This document shows, in pieces, positions 41,438 to 50,266 of a DNA stretch of 64,000 nucleotides. Made by a program: the position numbers and the translations under genes. Every line of letters begins with the position of its first letter. Within the stretch, counting starts at the first letter, position 1. The stretch lies in NCBI RefSeq assembly GCF_001426375.1, contig NZ_LMEO01000050.1:340100-404099 (forward strand), written 5' to 3'. Origin of the DNA: Paenibacillus sp. Root444D2. Lineage in GTDB: Bacteria; Bacillota; Bacilli; Paenibacillales; NBRC-103111. A model generated the notes under the pieces. The model was not told where the DNA came from. It ran no database searches and worked only from the letters and a program-made list of their open reading frames with translations.

Positions 41438-42625
41438 TTAAGTCTGCTCTCCCCGTACTGTTCTCTTATTGAACTTTCCTTCACCGAAAATTTGCGCAGA
41501 AAGGATCCCTACCAACAAAGACCATACAGGCGCGGATACCCCAATAAATGAGACGTTGGATATAGCGATTAGAAAAGCAAACAAGGTCGAGTATCGATAA
41601 GACGACTCCGAGAATGCTGTTTGCATGCTATTTAACAATACAGCCAGGAGAGCAAATCCTGATAACATCGTAATAAAAGCGGAAGGGAGCATTTCAATAA
41701 TCACAATGACCTTCCATGCAAATAAACCGAATAAAGTGACAAGTCCTCCGGAAACTAGTGCCGCACCTATCCGATTTTCTTTCGGACCTGCTTCCTTACT
41801 GCTGCATAGCGCTGTCATCATCCCCCCAATGTTCACCGCATGGCCTCCAAAAAAACCGGCAATAAGCGTGCCAATCCCTGAAAGCACAAGAGTCTGGTTA
41901 ACGGGAGGCTGATAATCGTTTTTCTTCAAAGCAGCTAAAGCCACTGCAATATCATTGGTCAAAATCAATACGGCAATCGGAATTGCAATCGATAAGAAAC
42001 TGTGAACGGTGAAGGAAGGAATAATGATTTGAGGTAAGGCAAACTCAGCAGCCTCCGATACTACCGGAAAATCATACCCCATGAAAAGCCCCAAGACACC
42101 AAAGAGTATCACCCCTAGTAACGGAGGGATTGATTTCGAAATTTGGGGTGCGATAAAAAAACCTAAAATGGCCATTCCGCCTATAAGGGGTGATTCCTTT
42201 AATGCGGGAATGATATTCACCACATATTGAAGAACCAGACCGGCTAGCATTGCATCAATAAAAGGCTTTGGGATGAAATCCAACGCTTTACTGAATAATC
42301 CCGTAAAGCCGAATACAGCGATAAGTCCCCCCGCCATAATGAAACCGGCTGCCAATTCATTCAAAGTAAATTGATCGACAACGGTGCTTAGAAAAGCAAC
42401 AGCCGTGATCGAGTGTGCCCCAGCAAAAGGGATCTTGTATTTCCACGTCAATACCAAATTTAGAATACCGCCTAAGCAGTAGACACAGAACAACCAGGAT
42501 ATCAGCTGCGAGCGGCTGAACCCCGCTGTTTGAGCACAATTTATGATCATGATGGCGCCACTCGTGCAGGCCATCAACGCAGACATAACGCCAGTCGATA
42601 GGTTTTGTGTATTCAGAGCTGACAT
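41438..42625 (-). CDS. benE: Benzoate/H+ symporter, BenE family
   Basis: The 395-residue membrane protein has 11-12 helices and the BenE/NAT-like fold: LISWLFCVYCLGGILNLVL, WKYKIPFAGAHSITAVAFL, FIDAMLAGLVLQYVVNIIP, FFGGHAVNIGGMMTALCSS. Family members import benzoate or related aromatic acids with protons. No benzoate-degradation genes are nearby, so the substrate could be another aromatic acid. A LysR-type gene lies 138 bases upstream on the same strand, but it is divergent from sufS and may regulate that instead. GAATGGGGAGTAT precedes the ATG. Confidence 0.87.
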   Translation of the reverse strand: MSALNTQNLSTGVMSALMACTSGAIMIINCAQTAGFSRSQLISWLFCVYCLGGILNLVLTWKYKIPFAGAHSITAVAFLSTVVDQFTLNELAAGFIMAGGLIAVFGFTGLFSKALDFIPKPFIDAMLAGLVLQYVVNIIPALKESPLIGGMAILGFFIAPQISKSIPPLLGVILFGVLGLFMGYDFPVVSEAAEFALPQIIIPSFTVHSFLSIAIPIAVLILTNDIAVALAALKKNDYQPPVNQTLVLSGIGTLIAGFFGGHAVNIGGMMTALCSSKEAGPKENRIGAALVSGGLVTLFGLFAWKVIVIIEMLPSAFITMLSGFALLAVLLNSMQTAFSESSYRYSTLFAFLIAISNVSFIGVSAPVWSLLVGILSAQIFGEGKFNKRTVRGEQT

Positions 42626-42763
42626 ATACTCCCCATTCTATCATCTTGTATTTTTTATGAGAAGCTGACTACTCATTTACATAATAGTAGCTTAGCCTCG
42701 AAGGGAAGTAACCAACCATTTATGAGATTTCTTTCCCAACCAATCCCGCCATTCTTTCTCGAC

Positions 42764-43591
42764 TCATCCGTCTACTTCATTTCTTAAATGATTCAAGAAA
42801 TACCAAACACTATTTGACAAACGCTCGGCAGGCCTTGTAATAACACTCGCTACAACAGGTATTGGTGTGAACGTTGTCCAAGGCAGCAGCTTCCCGCAAG
42901 ATAGCTCTAAACTAGCTGCAGATTCTAGGATCACTCCGTACCCCATCCCTTGCATGACAAATTGTTTAACGGTTTCGGTGGAATCGAGATGCATGATCTC
43001 CATATCCCATGTATCGTTTATAGGTAAGGATGCAACATCTCGAGGAACGATCAACATTCGGCTATGACATGACAACGAAGGTTGAATACCCATCAGTCGC
43101 TCCTGAGCGAATGGCGTGACTCGAAATGAAAAATGGTCGTCTGGCGGCTGCAGCGTCAATCCGATATCAATGCTGCCCATTCTGACTAATCTCTCAATTT
43201 CCTCATCTGTTCTTGTTTGCAGTTCAACTATGATATCGGAATAGGTTTGAGTAAACGAAAACATGATTTTCGGTAACAAATAAGCGGCGACTACATGGGA
43301 GGCAGCTACAATGATTTTGCCTCGATTCCCTAGCCGATATTCCTCCATGGCCCGATAAATCTGCCCTTCCAAGGACAGCATGGTCTCTGCATACTCCATC
43401 AGAGTAAGTCCTGCATCCGTCACCGCGATATCCCGGCCAACCAGCGTAAACAGGGGAACTCCTACTTCCTGCTCCAAACGCTTAAGCTGCATGGAAATCG
43501 CAGGTTGGCTCACATAGGTCTCCTTTGCAACTTGAGTAATACTCCCCTTCTTAATAACTTGCATGAACAAGGACAAGTGTTTAGTATTCAT
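42764..43591 (-). CDS. LysR-family transcriptional regulator
   Basis: The 275-residue regulator has an N-terminal winged helix (LSLFMQVIKKGSITQVAKE, TYVSQPAISMQLKRLEQEVG) and a LysR substrate-binding domain (KIIVAASHVVAAYLLPKIMF; LTLQPPDDHFSFRVTPF). The ATG at 43591 has TTTGGGGGCGCTT before it. It is transcribed divergently from sufS, with an A/T-rich 116-base region between, the classic LysR arrangement, so sulfur- or cysteine-responsive control of sufS is plausible. The neighbouring benE may also be a target. The effector is unknown. Confidence 0.9.
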   Translation of the reverse strand: MNTKHLSLFMQVIKKGSITQVAKETYVSQPAISMQLKRLEQEVGVPLFTLVGRDIAVTDAGLTLMEYAETMLSLEGQIYRAMEEYRLGNRGKIIVAASHVVAAYLLPKIMFSFTQTYSDIIVELQTRTDEEIERLVRMGSIDIGLTLQPPDDHFSFRVTPFAQERLMGIQPSLSCHSRMLIVPRDVASLPINDTWDMEIMHLDSTETVKQFVMQGMGYGVILESAASLELSCGKLLPWTTFTPIPVVASVITRPAERLSNSVWYFLNHLRNEVDG

Positions 43592-43707
43592 AAGCGCCCC
43601 CAAATATATAACTAAATTATTATGATTATATAATATTAATAGTATTTGTATTATAGATCAAATCATGTCATTCTATAGTCATTCTTTTGAAAGGACGTGT
43701 TTTCTCC

Positions 43708-44940
43708 ATGAATATCCAAGAAATAAGAGATCAATTTCCGATTTTGAAGCAGCAAGTTAATGGACATCCTCTAGTCTATTTAGATAGTTCAGCCACATCC
43801 CAGAAGCCCTATGCTGTCATTGAAGCATTACGAGATTATTATACGCATTACAATTCCAACGTTCATCGCGGTGCACATACATTAGGTTCATTAGCTACGG
43901 ATGCATTTGAGAACGCCAGAGATAAAGTCAAATCGTTTATCCATGCCAAGGAGTCGGCAGAGATCGTGTTCACTCGCGGAACTACAGCATCATTAAATCT
44001 AGTCGCGCAATGTTATGTGAGAGAGTTTCTACAAGAAGGCGATGAAATCTTGACCACCTTAATGGAGCATCACAGCAATCTCATCCCTTGGCAGCAGGCA
44101 GCTAAAAAAACAGGCGCAACGCTTCGCTATATTCCCATCCAACCTGATGGCACCATTCGGTTAGAGGATGTAGAGGAAACTATCACTTCGAAAACCAAGT
44201 TCGTATCCATAACCCATGTTTCCAACGTCATGGGAACTATTCATCCGGTGAAACAGATTGCGGCAATTGCCCACCGACACGGGGCCGTAATATGTGTTGA
44301 TGCGGCTCAAAGCGCTCCACATCTTCAGTTGGATGTTCAAGATTTGGATTGTGACTTTATAGCCTTTTCCGGTCATAAGATGGCTGGCCCAACCGGCATA
44401 GGTGTTCTGTATGGCAAAAGAGCCCTCTTGGAAAAAATGACGCCTTATGAATATGGCGGAGAAATGATTGATCACGTGGATTTATACGAATCTACTTGGA
44501 AGGAGCTTCCCTGGAAGTTTGAAGGAGGAACGCCGAATATTGCAGGCGCTATAGGGCTTGGAGCCGCAATCGATTTCCTGCAGCAAATCGGGTTAACTAA
44601 CATTCGTCATCATGAGAATCAACTGGTTAACTATGCATTAGAGCAGCTTTCATTGATTGAAGAAATTTCGATCTATGGCCCAAGGCAGCCAGAACTAAGA
44701 AGCGGCTTAGTCACCTTTAATGTGTCGGACGTGCATCCTCATGATCTCGCAACCGTTCTGGATTCCGAAGGAATTGCTATTCGAGCGGGCCATCACTGCT
44801 GTCAGCCTTTGATGAGATGGCTTAACGTTTCATCCACAGCGCGTGCGAGTTTTTATATTTACAATACAGAAGATGATATTGATGCTCTCGTAAAAGGTTT
44901 AAAGAGGGCCATATCTTATTTCAGTTATGTATCTCAATGA
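43708..44940 (+). CDS. sufS: Cysteine desulfurase, SufS type
   Basis: The 410-residue PLP enzyme removes sulfur from cysteine as a protein-bound persulfide for Fe-S cluster assembly. Visible features: SSATSQKP near 28-35, TLMEHHSNLIPWQ, the PLP Asp/Gln and His region VDAAQSAPH, the Schiff-base Lys in FSGHKMAGPTGIG, and the C-terminal persulfide loop IRAGHHCCQPLMR that defines the type II (SufS) group. I choose the ATG at 43708; the upstream TTG at 43687 has no better ribosome site. There are no other suf genes beside it, so it may be a second copy serving a special sulfur need, controlled by the divergent LysR protein. Confidence 0.9.
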   Translation: MNIQEIRDQFPILKQQVNGHPLVYLDSSATSQKPYAVIEALRDYYTHYNSNVHRGAHTLGSLATDAFENARDKVKSFIHAKESAEIVFTRGTTASLNLVAQCYVREFLQEGDEILTTLMEHHSNLIPWQQAAKKTGATLRYIPIQPDGTIRLEDVEETITSKTKFVSITHVSNVMGTIHPVKQIAAIAHRHGAVICVDAAQSAPHLQLDVQDLDCDFIAFSGHKMAGPTGIGVLYGKRALLEKMTPYEYGGEMIDHVDLYESTWKELPWKFEGGTPNIAGAIGLGAAIDFLQQIGLTNIRHHENQLVNYALEQLSLIEEISIYGPRQPELRSGLVTFNVSDVHPHDLATVLDSEGIAIRAGHHCCQPLMRWLNVSSTARASFYIYNTEDDIDALVKGLKRAISYFSYVSQ

Positions 44941-44978
44941 CAATGATATAGTTCCTTAAAGAGGGTTACACGTATCCA

Positions 44979-45017
44979 TAAGGACTTCAGCCAATAAGGG
45001 GAAGTCCTTAGTTGTTC
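44979..45017 (+). terminator. sufS terminator
   Basis: TAAGGACTTC pairs with GAAGTCCTTA, followed by GTTGTTCTT. It is 39 bases after the sufS stop. Confidence 0.7.
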
Positions 45018-45080
45018 TTAACGGAACGATAAGCTGCTAAAGTGGATGAAACTAAACATTGAATTAGCGGAACGTGAGGG
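45018..45080. repeat. Two GGAACG repeat units in gap
   Basis: TTAACGGAACG (45018-45028) and ATTAGCGGAACG (45063-45074) share the core of the 20-bp repeat array at 25 kb. The gap from sufS to 45113 holds only the terminator and these units. Confidence 0.45.
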
Positions 45081-45112
45081 CATTATCTTTAAATTGTTTC
45101 AAAAATTATGAC

Positions 45113-45664
45113 CTAGTCAAGATTATTACCTATTTCATTCTTAGCCCGTTCAGCAACCCATGTCAAAATTGACTTGTCTGCACCTCCCAACTCAACAACG
45201 TTGTCCTTATACATCATTACTCCAAATCCATGTTCCTCATCCCAGGTACAATCGAATTCTAAACCGAAATATGCCATTCCATTTTTATACACATTCATTA
45301 CATGTACATTTATTAAACCAATTAACTTTTTAAAGTCACCCATTTCATTTACATCCGGCATATATTGCTCTGCCTCTTCATCTTCATAGCCGTAATGTTC
45401 CTGCAAATCTTTATAATTTTTCAACAGCGCTTCAAGAACTGCATCTCTAATTGCATATTGGTTATCGACAATATAACGATATGCTGCGATGTGTTCATCT
45501 TCAATTGTAGGATTGTCTATTACCATATCTCCACCGAAATCTAGGCCGAATGCCCCGTTCTTTTTTGTAAGAAAGCCACTCCAAGCGTCTAGAGTAATAG
45601 TGCCCTCATATCCATATTCTCCAAGTGAGATGTTAGGTATTTTAATCGTCATTTTCCACTTCAT
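45113..45664 (-). CDS. Hypothetical protein, DUF6985-like
   Basis: The 183-residue acidic protein reads like members of a family found beside polymorphic toxins and as lone proteins: GYEGTITLDAWSGFL near residue 18, FGLDFGGDMVIDN, and a C-terminal FDCTWDEEHGFGVMMYKDNVVELGGADKSIL. My association with DUF6985 is from memory of this 'W-D-EHG-GV ... GGAD' pattern and needs a profile search. It has no signal or membrane segment. The gene stands alone on the minus strand between sufS and the MocR regulator. No toxin gene is beside it. An immunity function is possible but unproven. Confidence 0.55.
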   Translation of the reverse strand: MKWKMTIKIPNISLGEYGYEGTITLDAWSGFLTKKNGAFGLDFGGDMVIDNPTIEDEHIAAYRYIVDNQYAIRDAVLEALLKNYKDLQEHYGYEDEEAEQYMPDVNEMGDFKKLIGLINVHVMNVYKNGMAYFGLEFDCTWDEEHGFGVMMYKDNVVELGGADKSILTWVAERAKNEIGNNLD

Positions 45665-45946
45665 TCCTTTACTCTTTATTTATTTCCAAAACGCATACCA
45701 TTTCGACAATAATGTCCAATCTCCTGTGACTTTGTTGAAACTTAATGAAAAAGAGGTTGTTGGCATATTTTTCAATTATTACGTGAATAATAACCAAACC
45801 TTTTATTCATTCTTGCAAATTTTATTACCGCCATTCTTAAAAGATTAGCGAGTTTGTCAAATATTCTACGCGAGAGTTCAACAACGAATTCGTGAACTGT
45901 ATTATACTATGGAATAAATGGATATTTCTCAAAGATGGTGGTATAC
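45665..45946. other. A/T-rich gap with candidate MocR promoter region
   Basis: No convincing gene. The right part contains TATTATACT near 45898-45907 and a 10-bp palindrome ACGAATTCGT at 45884-45893 just before the start of the MocR gene, a good position for an operator. A short plus-strand frame ending LLPPFLKD lacks a start with a ribosome site. Confidence 0.4.
45884..45893. promoter_or_regulatory. Palindrome before MocR gene
   Basis: ACGAATTCGT, a perfect 10-bp palindrome, lies about 54 bases before the start and immediately upstream of a TATACT box. It may be the GntR-type operator. Confidence 0.3.
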
Positions 45947-47389
45947 ATGCGCAAACCTGACCGAACAAGTAAAAAACCTCTCTATCAACAGATCTCAGAT
46001 GAGATGGAGAGGAGTATCCTACATGGCGAATATCCGCCCGGAAGTTTCTTGCCTTCTGAACGTAAGCTTGCTGAACGACTGGAAGTAAACCGAAGCACCG
46101 TCGTACAAGCCTATGAGGAATTACGTGCAAGAGGAATAGTCGAAAGTATAAGCGGAAGCGGTACCATGGTCAGCAACCATATTTGGGGTATTCGGCCTAA
46201 TTTAACACCCAATTGGCGTCAATATGTAGAAGGAGGCACATTTGCCCCCAATCTTCCATATATCCGCCGGGTACGCGAGGTTCTACGTGAGCGAGAATCA
46301 ATCATTGACTTTGCTAGTGGCGAGTTATCTGCCGACTTATTCCCCAATGATGCGATTAAGCAAATAATGAAGGACATTCCTTTCGAAGCCTACTTAGGAT
46401 ATGACGATCCGAGTGGGTATTTGCCGCTTAGAGAGACTCTTGTAGGATTTCTGGAAGAAAGATCACGGATTCGAGCGACAGAAGCTTCCATCCTTATAAC
46501 GTCCGGCTCACAACAATCTCTTCATTTGATTATGCAATGTTTGTTAGCTCCTGGGGATGCGGTTGCCATTGAAGATCCGTCTTATTACTATTCTTTATCC
46601 ATGTTCCAATCTGCCGGGCTCCGTATTTTTCGCTTACCCGTAAAAGAAGATGGCATCGAACCCGAAGACATTATGAGCTTGTACCGCCAACATCGCATTC
46701 GTATGATTTTTTTGAATCCGAACTATCAGAACCCGACAGGGACGATCCTTCATGCATCTAAAAGAGAGGCTTTGCTGAAGATAGCTGCTGAACTCGGTAT
46801 ACCCATCGTAGAAGATGATCCTTTCAGCCTTACTTCCTTTGATCATTGTCCTCCTGATACGTTGAAATCCATCGATACTCACGGTTCCGTACTCTATGTC
46901 GGTTCCTTATCCAAGGTTGCAGCTTCAGGATTACGGATCGGCTGGTTGGTAGCTCCCCAGGCTGTCGTACAACGATTAGCCGATGCTCGCCAGCAAATGG
47001 ACTTTGGCCTAAGCATTGTCCCACAATGGCTTGCTAATAAATTTCTGGGATCTGAGTTGTTTGATCAACATACGCTCTTCCTAAGAGACTCCCTTTCTCT
47101 GAAGCAGCATCTTATGATTCGATCCCTTCAGCAAGAGTTACCCGACCAAATCAGCTTTACCCCAGCTAGAGGAGGTCTCAATATATGGTGCACGATCAAG
47201 GAAAAGCTTGACGATCAGAAGTTATTGGAGGAAGCGATCAAACGAGGGGTTGTATTTATGCCAGGAACGGTATTTGGCTCTGAGCCTGGACATCTGAGAT
47301 TAAGCTTTGCTCGTCCCTCTATGGATGAGATCGCTCCTGGTATATCCAAACTAGCTCAGGCTTTTCATGCATTAACACAGAAATGTTAA
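45947..47389 (+). CDS. MocR-type regulator (GntR helix-turn-helix fused to aminotransferase)
   Basis: The 480-residue PLP-dependent regulator has a GntR winged helix (RSILHGEYPPGSFLPSERKL; VNRSTVVQAYEELRARGIVE; 8-75) and a fold-type I aminotransferase domain: SGSQQSLHLIMQCLL, NPNYQNPTG, and the PLP Lys in GSLSKVAASGLRIGW. The domain senses PLP or an amino compound and does not usually catalyse. The ATG at 45947 follows GATGGTGGTATAC; a start at 45935 is possible. No MocR-typical target gene is divergent, so the regulon is unclear. A strong terminator follows. Confidence 0.88.
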   Translation: MRKPDRTSKKPLYQQISDEMERSILHGEYPPGSFLPSERKLAERLEVNRSTVVQAYEELRARGIVESISGSGTMVSNHIWGIRPNLTPNWRQYVEGGTFAPNLPYIRRVREVLRERESIIDFASGELSADLFPNDAIKQIMKDIPFEAYLGYDDPSGYLPLRETLVGFLEERSRIRATEASILITSGSQQSLHLIMQCLLAPGDAVAIEDPSYYYSLSMFQSAGLRIFRLPVKEDGIEPEDIMSLYRQHRIRMIFLNPNYQNPTGTILHASKREALLKIAAELGIPIVEDDPFSLTSFDHCPPDTLKSIDTHGSVLYVGSLSKVAASGLRIGWLVAPQAVVQRLADARQQMDFGLSIVPQWLANKFLGSELFDQHTLFLRDSLSLKQHLMIRSLQQELPDQISFTPARGGLNIWCTIKEKLDDQKLLEEAIKRGVVFMPGTVFGSEPGHLRLSFARPSMDEIAPGISKLAQAFHALTQKC

Positions 47390-47401
47390 TAGGATTGTGA
47401 G

Positions 47402-47440
47402 AGCTGCCCTTCTCTATTTACATAGAAAGGGCAGCTTATT
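47402..47440 (+). terminator. Terminator of the MocR gene
   Basis: AGCTGCCCTTCT pairs with AGAAAGGGCAGCT (one bulge), followed by TATTATTA. It lies 13 bases after the stop. Confidence 0.8.
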
Positions 47441-47474
47441 ATTATACCGACTTAAAAATGTGTTCTTCCAGTCC

Positions 47475-47503
47475 TTGACATTGCAGCATAACTCTCATAC
47501 AAT
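47475..47503 (+). promoter_or_regulatory. SigA promoter of tetR-MFS unit
   Basis: TTGACA (47475-47480), a 17-base spacer and TACAAT (47498-47503). The operator lies immediately downstream. Confidence 0.75.
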
Positions 47504-47507
47504 GAAT

Positions 47508-47529
47508 AATGTAAGTAAGTACTTGCATT
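47508..47529. promoter_or_regulatory. TetR operator 1
   Basis: A 22-bp near-palindrome with arms AATGTAAG and CTTGCATT around TAAGTA. The same arms recur at 48132-48153. It overlaps the transcription start region of the tetR gene. Confidence 0.7.
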
Positions 47530-47545
47530 AAAGAAGGGTAGATCA

Positions 47546-48115
47546 ATGAGCAATAATCTAAGCACCAGTGATAAACTTCTGTTAGCAACAATCGATCTCA
47601 TGGCAGAAAAAGGGTATGACGGTACGACAACTAAGGAAATCGCTGCTGCTGCCGGAGTGAACGAAGTCACGTTATTTCGCCATTTCGGAACGAAAGAGAA
47701 ATTGTTAGCGGCTGCCTTCAACCGTTATCACTATGCCTTAGAGATGACAAAGCTTTTTAACGAATCTTTGACAGGCGAGCTGCATGAGGACCTTCTTATT
47801 ATCAGCCGAAAGTATCATTATCTCATGAATCGGAATAGAAAACTGTTTCAGATCATTCAAAAAGGAAGCAGCAGTCTCCCTCCAGAAGTATATCAGGAGG
47901 CCCACCGTCATCCTCAGGAGCTTAGGAAGCTTTTAACGAATTATTTGATTTCCATGTCTGAGCAAGGTAAAGTGATCACTTCAAAACCTGACATACAGGC
48001 ATATGCTTTCATGTTGATGAATCATGGTGCGTTCAATAGCAATTTTTCCCCCATAGATTTGGACGAATTTATTGAAGAAGGTGTGCGGTTATTCGCTAGG
48101 GCATTAACTCCCTAG
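47546..48115 (+). CDS. TetR-family transcriptional repressor
   Basis: The 189-residue repressor has the TetR winged helix at the N-terminus (ATIDLMAEKGYDGTTTKEIA, AAAGVNEVTLFRHFGTKEKL) and an all-helical ligand domain in the remaining 140 residues. It precedes an MFS exporter gene on the same strand. Two matching palindromic operators flank its gene, one over its own promoter and one before the exporter, so it probably represses both and is released by the exporter's substrate. AGAAGGGTAGATCA precedes the ATG. Confidence 0.92.
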   Translation: MSNNLSTSDKLLLATIDLMAEKGYDGTTTKEIAAAAGVNEVTLFRHFGTKEKLLAAAFNRYHYALEMTKLFNESLTGELHEDLLIISRKYHYLMNRNRKLFQIIQKGSSSLPPEVYQEAHRHPQELRKLLTNYLISMSEQGKVITSKPDIQAYAFMLMNHGAFNSNFSPIDLDEFIEEGVRLFARALTP

Positions 48116-48131
48116 CTTTTTTATAAACCAT

Positions 48132-48153
48132 AATGCAAGCATGTACTTGCATT
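48132..48153. promoter_or_regulatory. TetR operator 2
   Basis: Arms AATGCAAG and CTTGCATT around CATGTA, a 22-bp palindrome. It lies 25 bases before the MFS start and matches operator 1. Confidence 0.7.
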
Positions 48154-48178
48154 CATAACCAAAAAGGAGCGATGAACC

Positions 48179-49555
48179 ATGAATTCTGAAACCATGCTGC
48201 AAAAAGGTCCTATCTTGATGCGATTATTGATGTTTACCGTTATGATGTCATCGATGAGCGCCCTAATGTTTAACGTTGTGCTTCCGCAAATTAGCGAGGA
48301 GTTTCATCTTACCCTTGCTCAGGTGAGCTGGCTGTCCTCCGCCTATACGCTGATCTACGCCTTTGGAACCGTAACGTATGGGAAGCTGGCGGACAGATTC
48401 CAACTGAAGAGCCTATTGACGTTCGGTTTGACGTTGTTTGCCGCAGGTTCTCTCATGGGGCTCGTTTCCCAAACATTCTGGTTCGCATTACTCGGAAGGT
48501 GTCTGCAATCTGCGGGGGCTGCAGCTATTCCCGCCATTGCGCTGATTATCCCTGTACGGTATTTTGCGCCTGAGAAAAGAGGCTCCGCATTAAGCATGAC
48601 AGCCGTCGGGCTTGCGCTCGGTAGCGCTCTTGCGCCTGTTATTTCCGCTACTATCGTCAGCTTTGCGAATTGGAGATGGCTGTTTCTGCCTTCCCTATTG
48701 ATTTTATTATTGCTGCCGCTGTATCGAAAATATTTTGAGCATGAAGTGAAACAAGCTCCGCGCAAATTCGATTGGCTTGGCGGAAGCTTGCTCGCCGCGT
48801 CCATTGCGCTGCTTCTGCTAGGGGTCACGAATCGAACCTGGTGGTATTTGGTGATCGGATTAGCGACCTTACTCCTCTTCATTGTACGAATTCGAACCGC
48901 AGAAGAACCTTTTATCCAACCTCAATTGTTTCGTAACAAGAAGTATACTATCGCAATAACACTGGCGTTTCTCATCAGCGGCATAGGCATCTCCTTGTAT
49001 TTTTTGACTCCGATCCTGTTTTCGCAAGTTTATCATCTTGGTTCCAATTGGATCGGTTTCGCCATGGTCCCTGCGGCTGCAGCCTCAGCACTTCTGGGGA
49101 GAAAAGGCGGGAAGCTGGCGGACTTGAAAGGCAATTCCTATCTGTTCTCAGTTGCTTCCGGTTCTTTAATTACCTGTTTTGTCTTGTTGTCCAACTTTGC
49201 AGGAATCTCGCCGCTGTGGATTTCATTCATTTTGATTTTCGGTAACGTAGGCCAATCTTTCTTGCAGATCGCAATGTCCAATTCCATTTCAAGGTCATTG
49301 CCCAAAGATCAGGTTGGAGTGGGCATGGGTCTATTCTCGATGGTCAGTTTTATAGCTCAAGGAATAGCCGCTGGCGTTTACGGTATTGTGGTTGCACAGG
49401 GTCCCTCCGTTCATTGGAATCCATTAAATGTCGATCCGAACAGCTACCTATTCAGCAATTTTTATCTCGTTCTTGCCGCAATGCATGTGGGGATCTTGTT
49501 CTTCTATCATTTACAATTCCGTACTAAGAAACCAAGCGTTGCAATAGAACACTGA
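48179..49555 (+). CDS. MFS drug exporter (DHA2 family)
   Basis: The 458-residue membrane protein of the DHA2 drug:proton antiporter group has about 14 hydrophobic segments. It contains motif A-like YGKLADRFQLKSLLTFG, GRCLQSAGAAAIPAIALI and the helix-5 signature VGLALGSALAPVISATI (antiporter motif C region). It is preceded by a TetR repressor gene and a matching operator, the classic drug-inducible efflux pair. The substrate is unknown. AAAAAGGAGCGATGAACC precedes the ATG. A DUF5519 gene follows 31 bases downstream and is probably co-transcribed. Confidence 0.9.
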   Translation: MNSETMLQKGPILMRLLMFTVMMSSMSALMFNVVLPQISEEFHLTLAQVSWLSSAYTLIYAFGTVTYGKLADRFQLKSLLTFGLTLFAAGSLMGLVSQTFWFALLGRCLQSAGAAAIPAIALIIPVRYFAPEKRGSALSMTAVGLALGSALAPVISATIVSFANWRWLFLPSLLILLLLPLYRKYFEHEVKQAPRKFDWLGGSLLAASIALLLLGVTNRTWWYLVIGLATLLLFIVRIRTAEEPFIQPQLFRNKKYTIAITLAFLISGIGISLYFLTPILFSQVYHLGSNWIGFAMVPAAAASALLGRKGGKLADLKGNSYLFSVASGSLITCFVLLSNFAGISPLWISFILIFGNVGQSFLQIAMSNSISRSLPKDQVGVGMGLFSMVSFIAQGIAAGVYGIVVAQGPSVHWNPLNVDPNSYLFSNFYLVLAAMHVGILFFYHLQFRTKKPSVAIEH

Positions 49556-49586
49556 ACAAATCAGTGATTAGGGAGGGAACATAAAG

Positions 49587-49910
49587 ATGAATGGTAATGT
49601 GAGGCAAATTATTATCGATCAATTGCTATCATGGCCAGAAGTAACTCAGCAACCACACCGTTTCGGAGGGATTGAATTTCTGTTTATCGGAAAAGAAATT
49701 GGTCATCTACATGGAGATCATCTAGTCGACTTGCTCATGCCAAAATCGTTTCGCGATCAGCTTATAGTTTCAGGGCGTGCGCACCCCCACCATATGTATC
49801 CTGATTCCGGTTGGGTATCCGTTTATTTAACGTCAAATGGGGATGTTACTAACGCCATTGAACTTCTACGATTCAAGTATGATTATCTAGTGGCAAAACG
49901 AAATGAGTGA
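49587..49910 (+). CDS. DUF5519 (luciferase-like domain) protein
   Basis: This 107-residue protein consists of a single domain with the family motifs SWPEVTQQPHRFGGIEF, GKEIGHLHGDHLVDLLMP and GRAHPHHMYPDSGWVSVYL. The conserved His-rich pair (GHLHGDH; HPHHMYPDSGW) suggests a binding or enzymatic pocket, but no function is established. Its position directly after a TetR-regulated exporter suggests expression with it. GGGAGGGAACATAAAG precedes the ATG. A terminator follows at 49950. Confidence 0.82.
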   Translation: MNGNVRQIIIDQLLSWPEVTQQPHRFGGIEFLFIGKEIGHLHGDHLVDLLMPKSFRDQLIVSGRAHPHHMYPDSGWVSVYLTSNGDVTNAIELLRFKYDYLVAKRNE

Positions 49911-49949
49911 TAATAAGAACACTCCATATTAGTTTGGTATTCGATGGAG

Positions 49950-49978
49950 AACCCTCAGGCATTATGCCAGAGGGTTTT
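49950..49978 (+). terminator. Terminator of tetR-MFS-DUF5519 unit
   Basis: AACCCTC pairs with GAGGGTT and inner GGCA/TGCC extends the stem (one bulged A on each side), followed by TTTTCC. It lies 40 bases after the stop. Confidence 0.75.
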
Positions 49979-49987
49979 CCTGTATGC

Positions 49988-50218
49988 ATGAATATCGGGA
50001 AGGTTTACTGTTCACAAAAATGTCGGATTGGCAATCAAGTACGTAGAGTAAAATTTCATAATATTGGCATTCTAATAAGGCCATTCATTCTGACCACTAC
50101 AGTAGGTGATCATATAGATAAGTACAAAAAGCAAGAGAAATGGTTAATATGGCTCTGTATCATTGTCGCTTCTCTCATGCTTCTTTCCTGGCTCCGGCAG
50201 ATGATCGCGTATTCGTAA
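49988..50218 (+). CDS. Small membrane protein candidate of unknown function
   Basis: The open frame begins at 49907, but the terminator at 49950 lies within its first part, so a downstream ATG at 49988 (MNIGKVYCSQKCRIG) is more credible. It would encode 76 residues with two Cys and one C-terminal hydrophobic helix (WLIWLCIIVASLMLLSWL) preceded by Lys residues. No good ribosome site is visible. It may be a small membrane protein or a gene remnant. It lies 48 bases before cydA. Confidence 0.3.
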   Translation: MNIGKVYCSQKCRIGNQVRRVKFHNIGILIRPFILTTTVGDHIDKYKKQEKWLIWLCIIVASLMLLSWLRQMIAYS

Positions 50219-50266
50219 TAACTGCATTCCCAAGCAATTTCCAAGCTGAAAAGGAGTACATCACCT

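Noticed and set aside
45113..45664. Toxin-immunity locus
   Set aside because: The protein resembles families with immunity members, but no toxin or secretion gene is adjacent.
45489..45848. 119-codon plus frame overlapping the DUF6985-like gene
   Set aside because: Mostly antisense to a better-supported gene; the open end without a ribosome site is likely chance in A/T-rich DNA.
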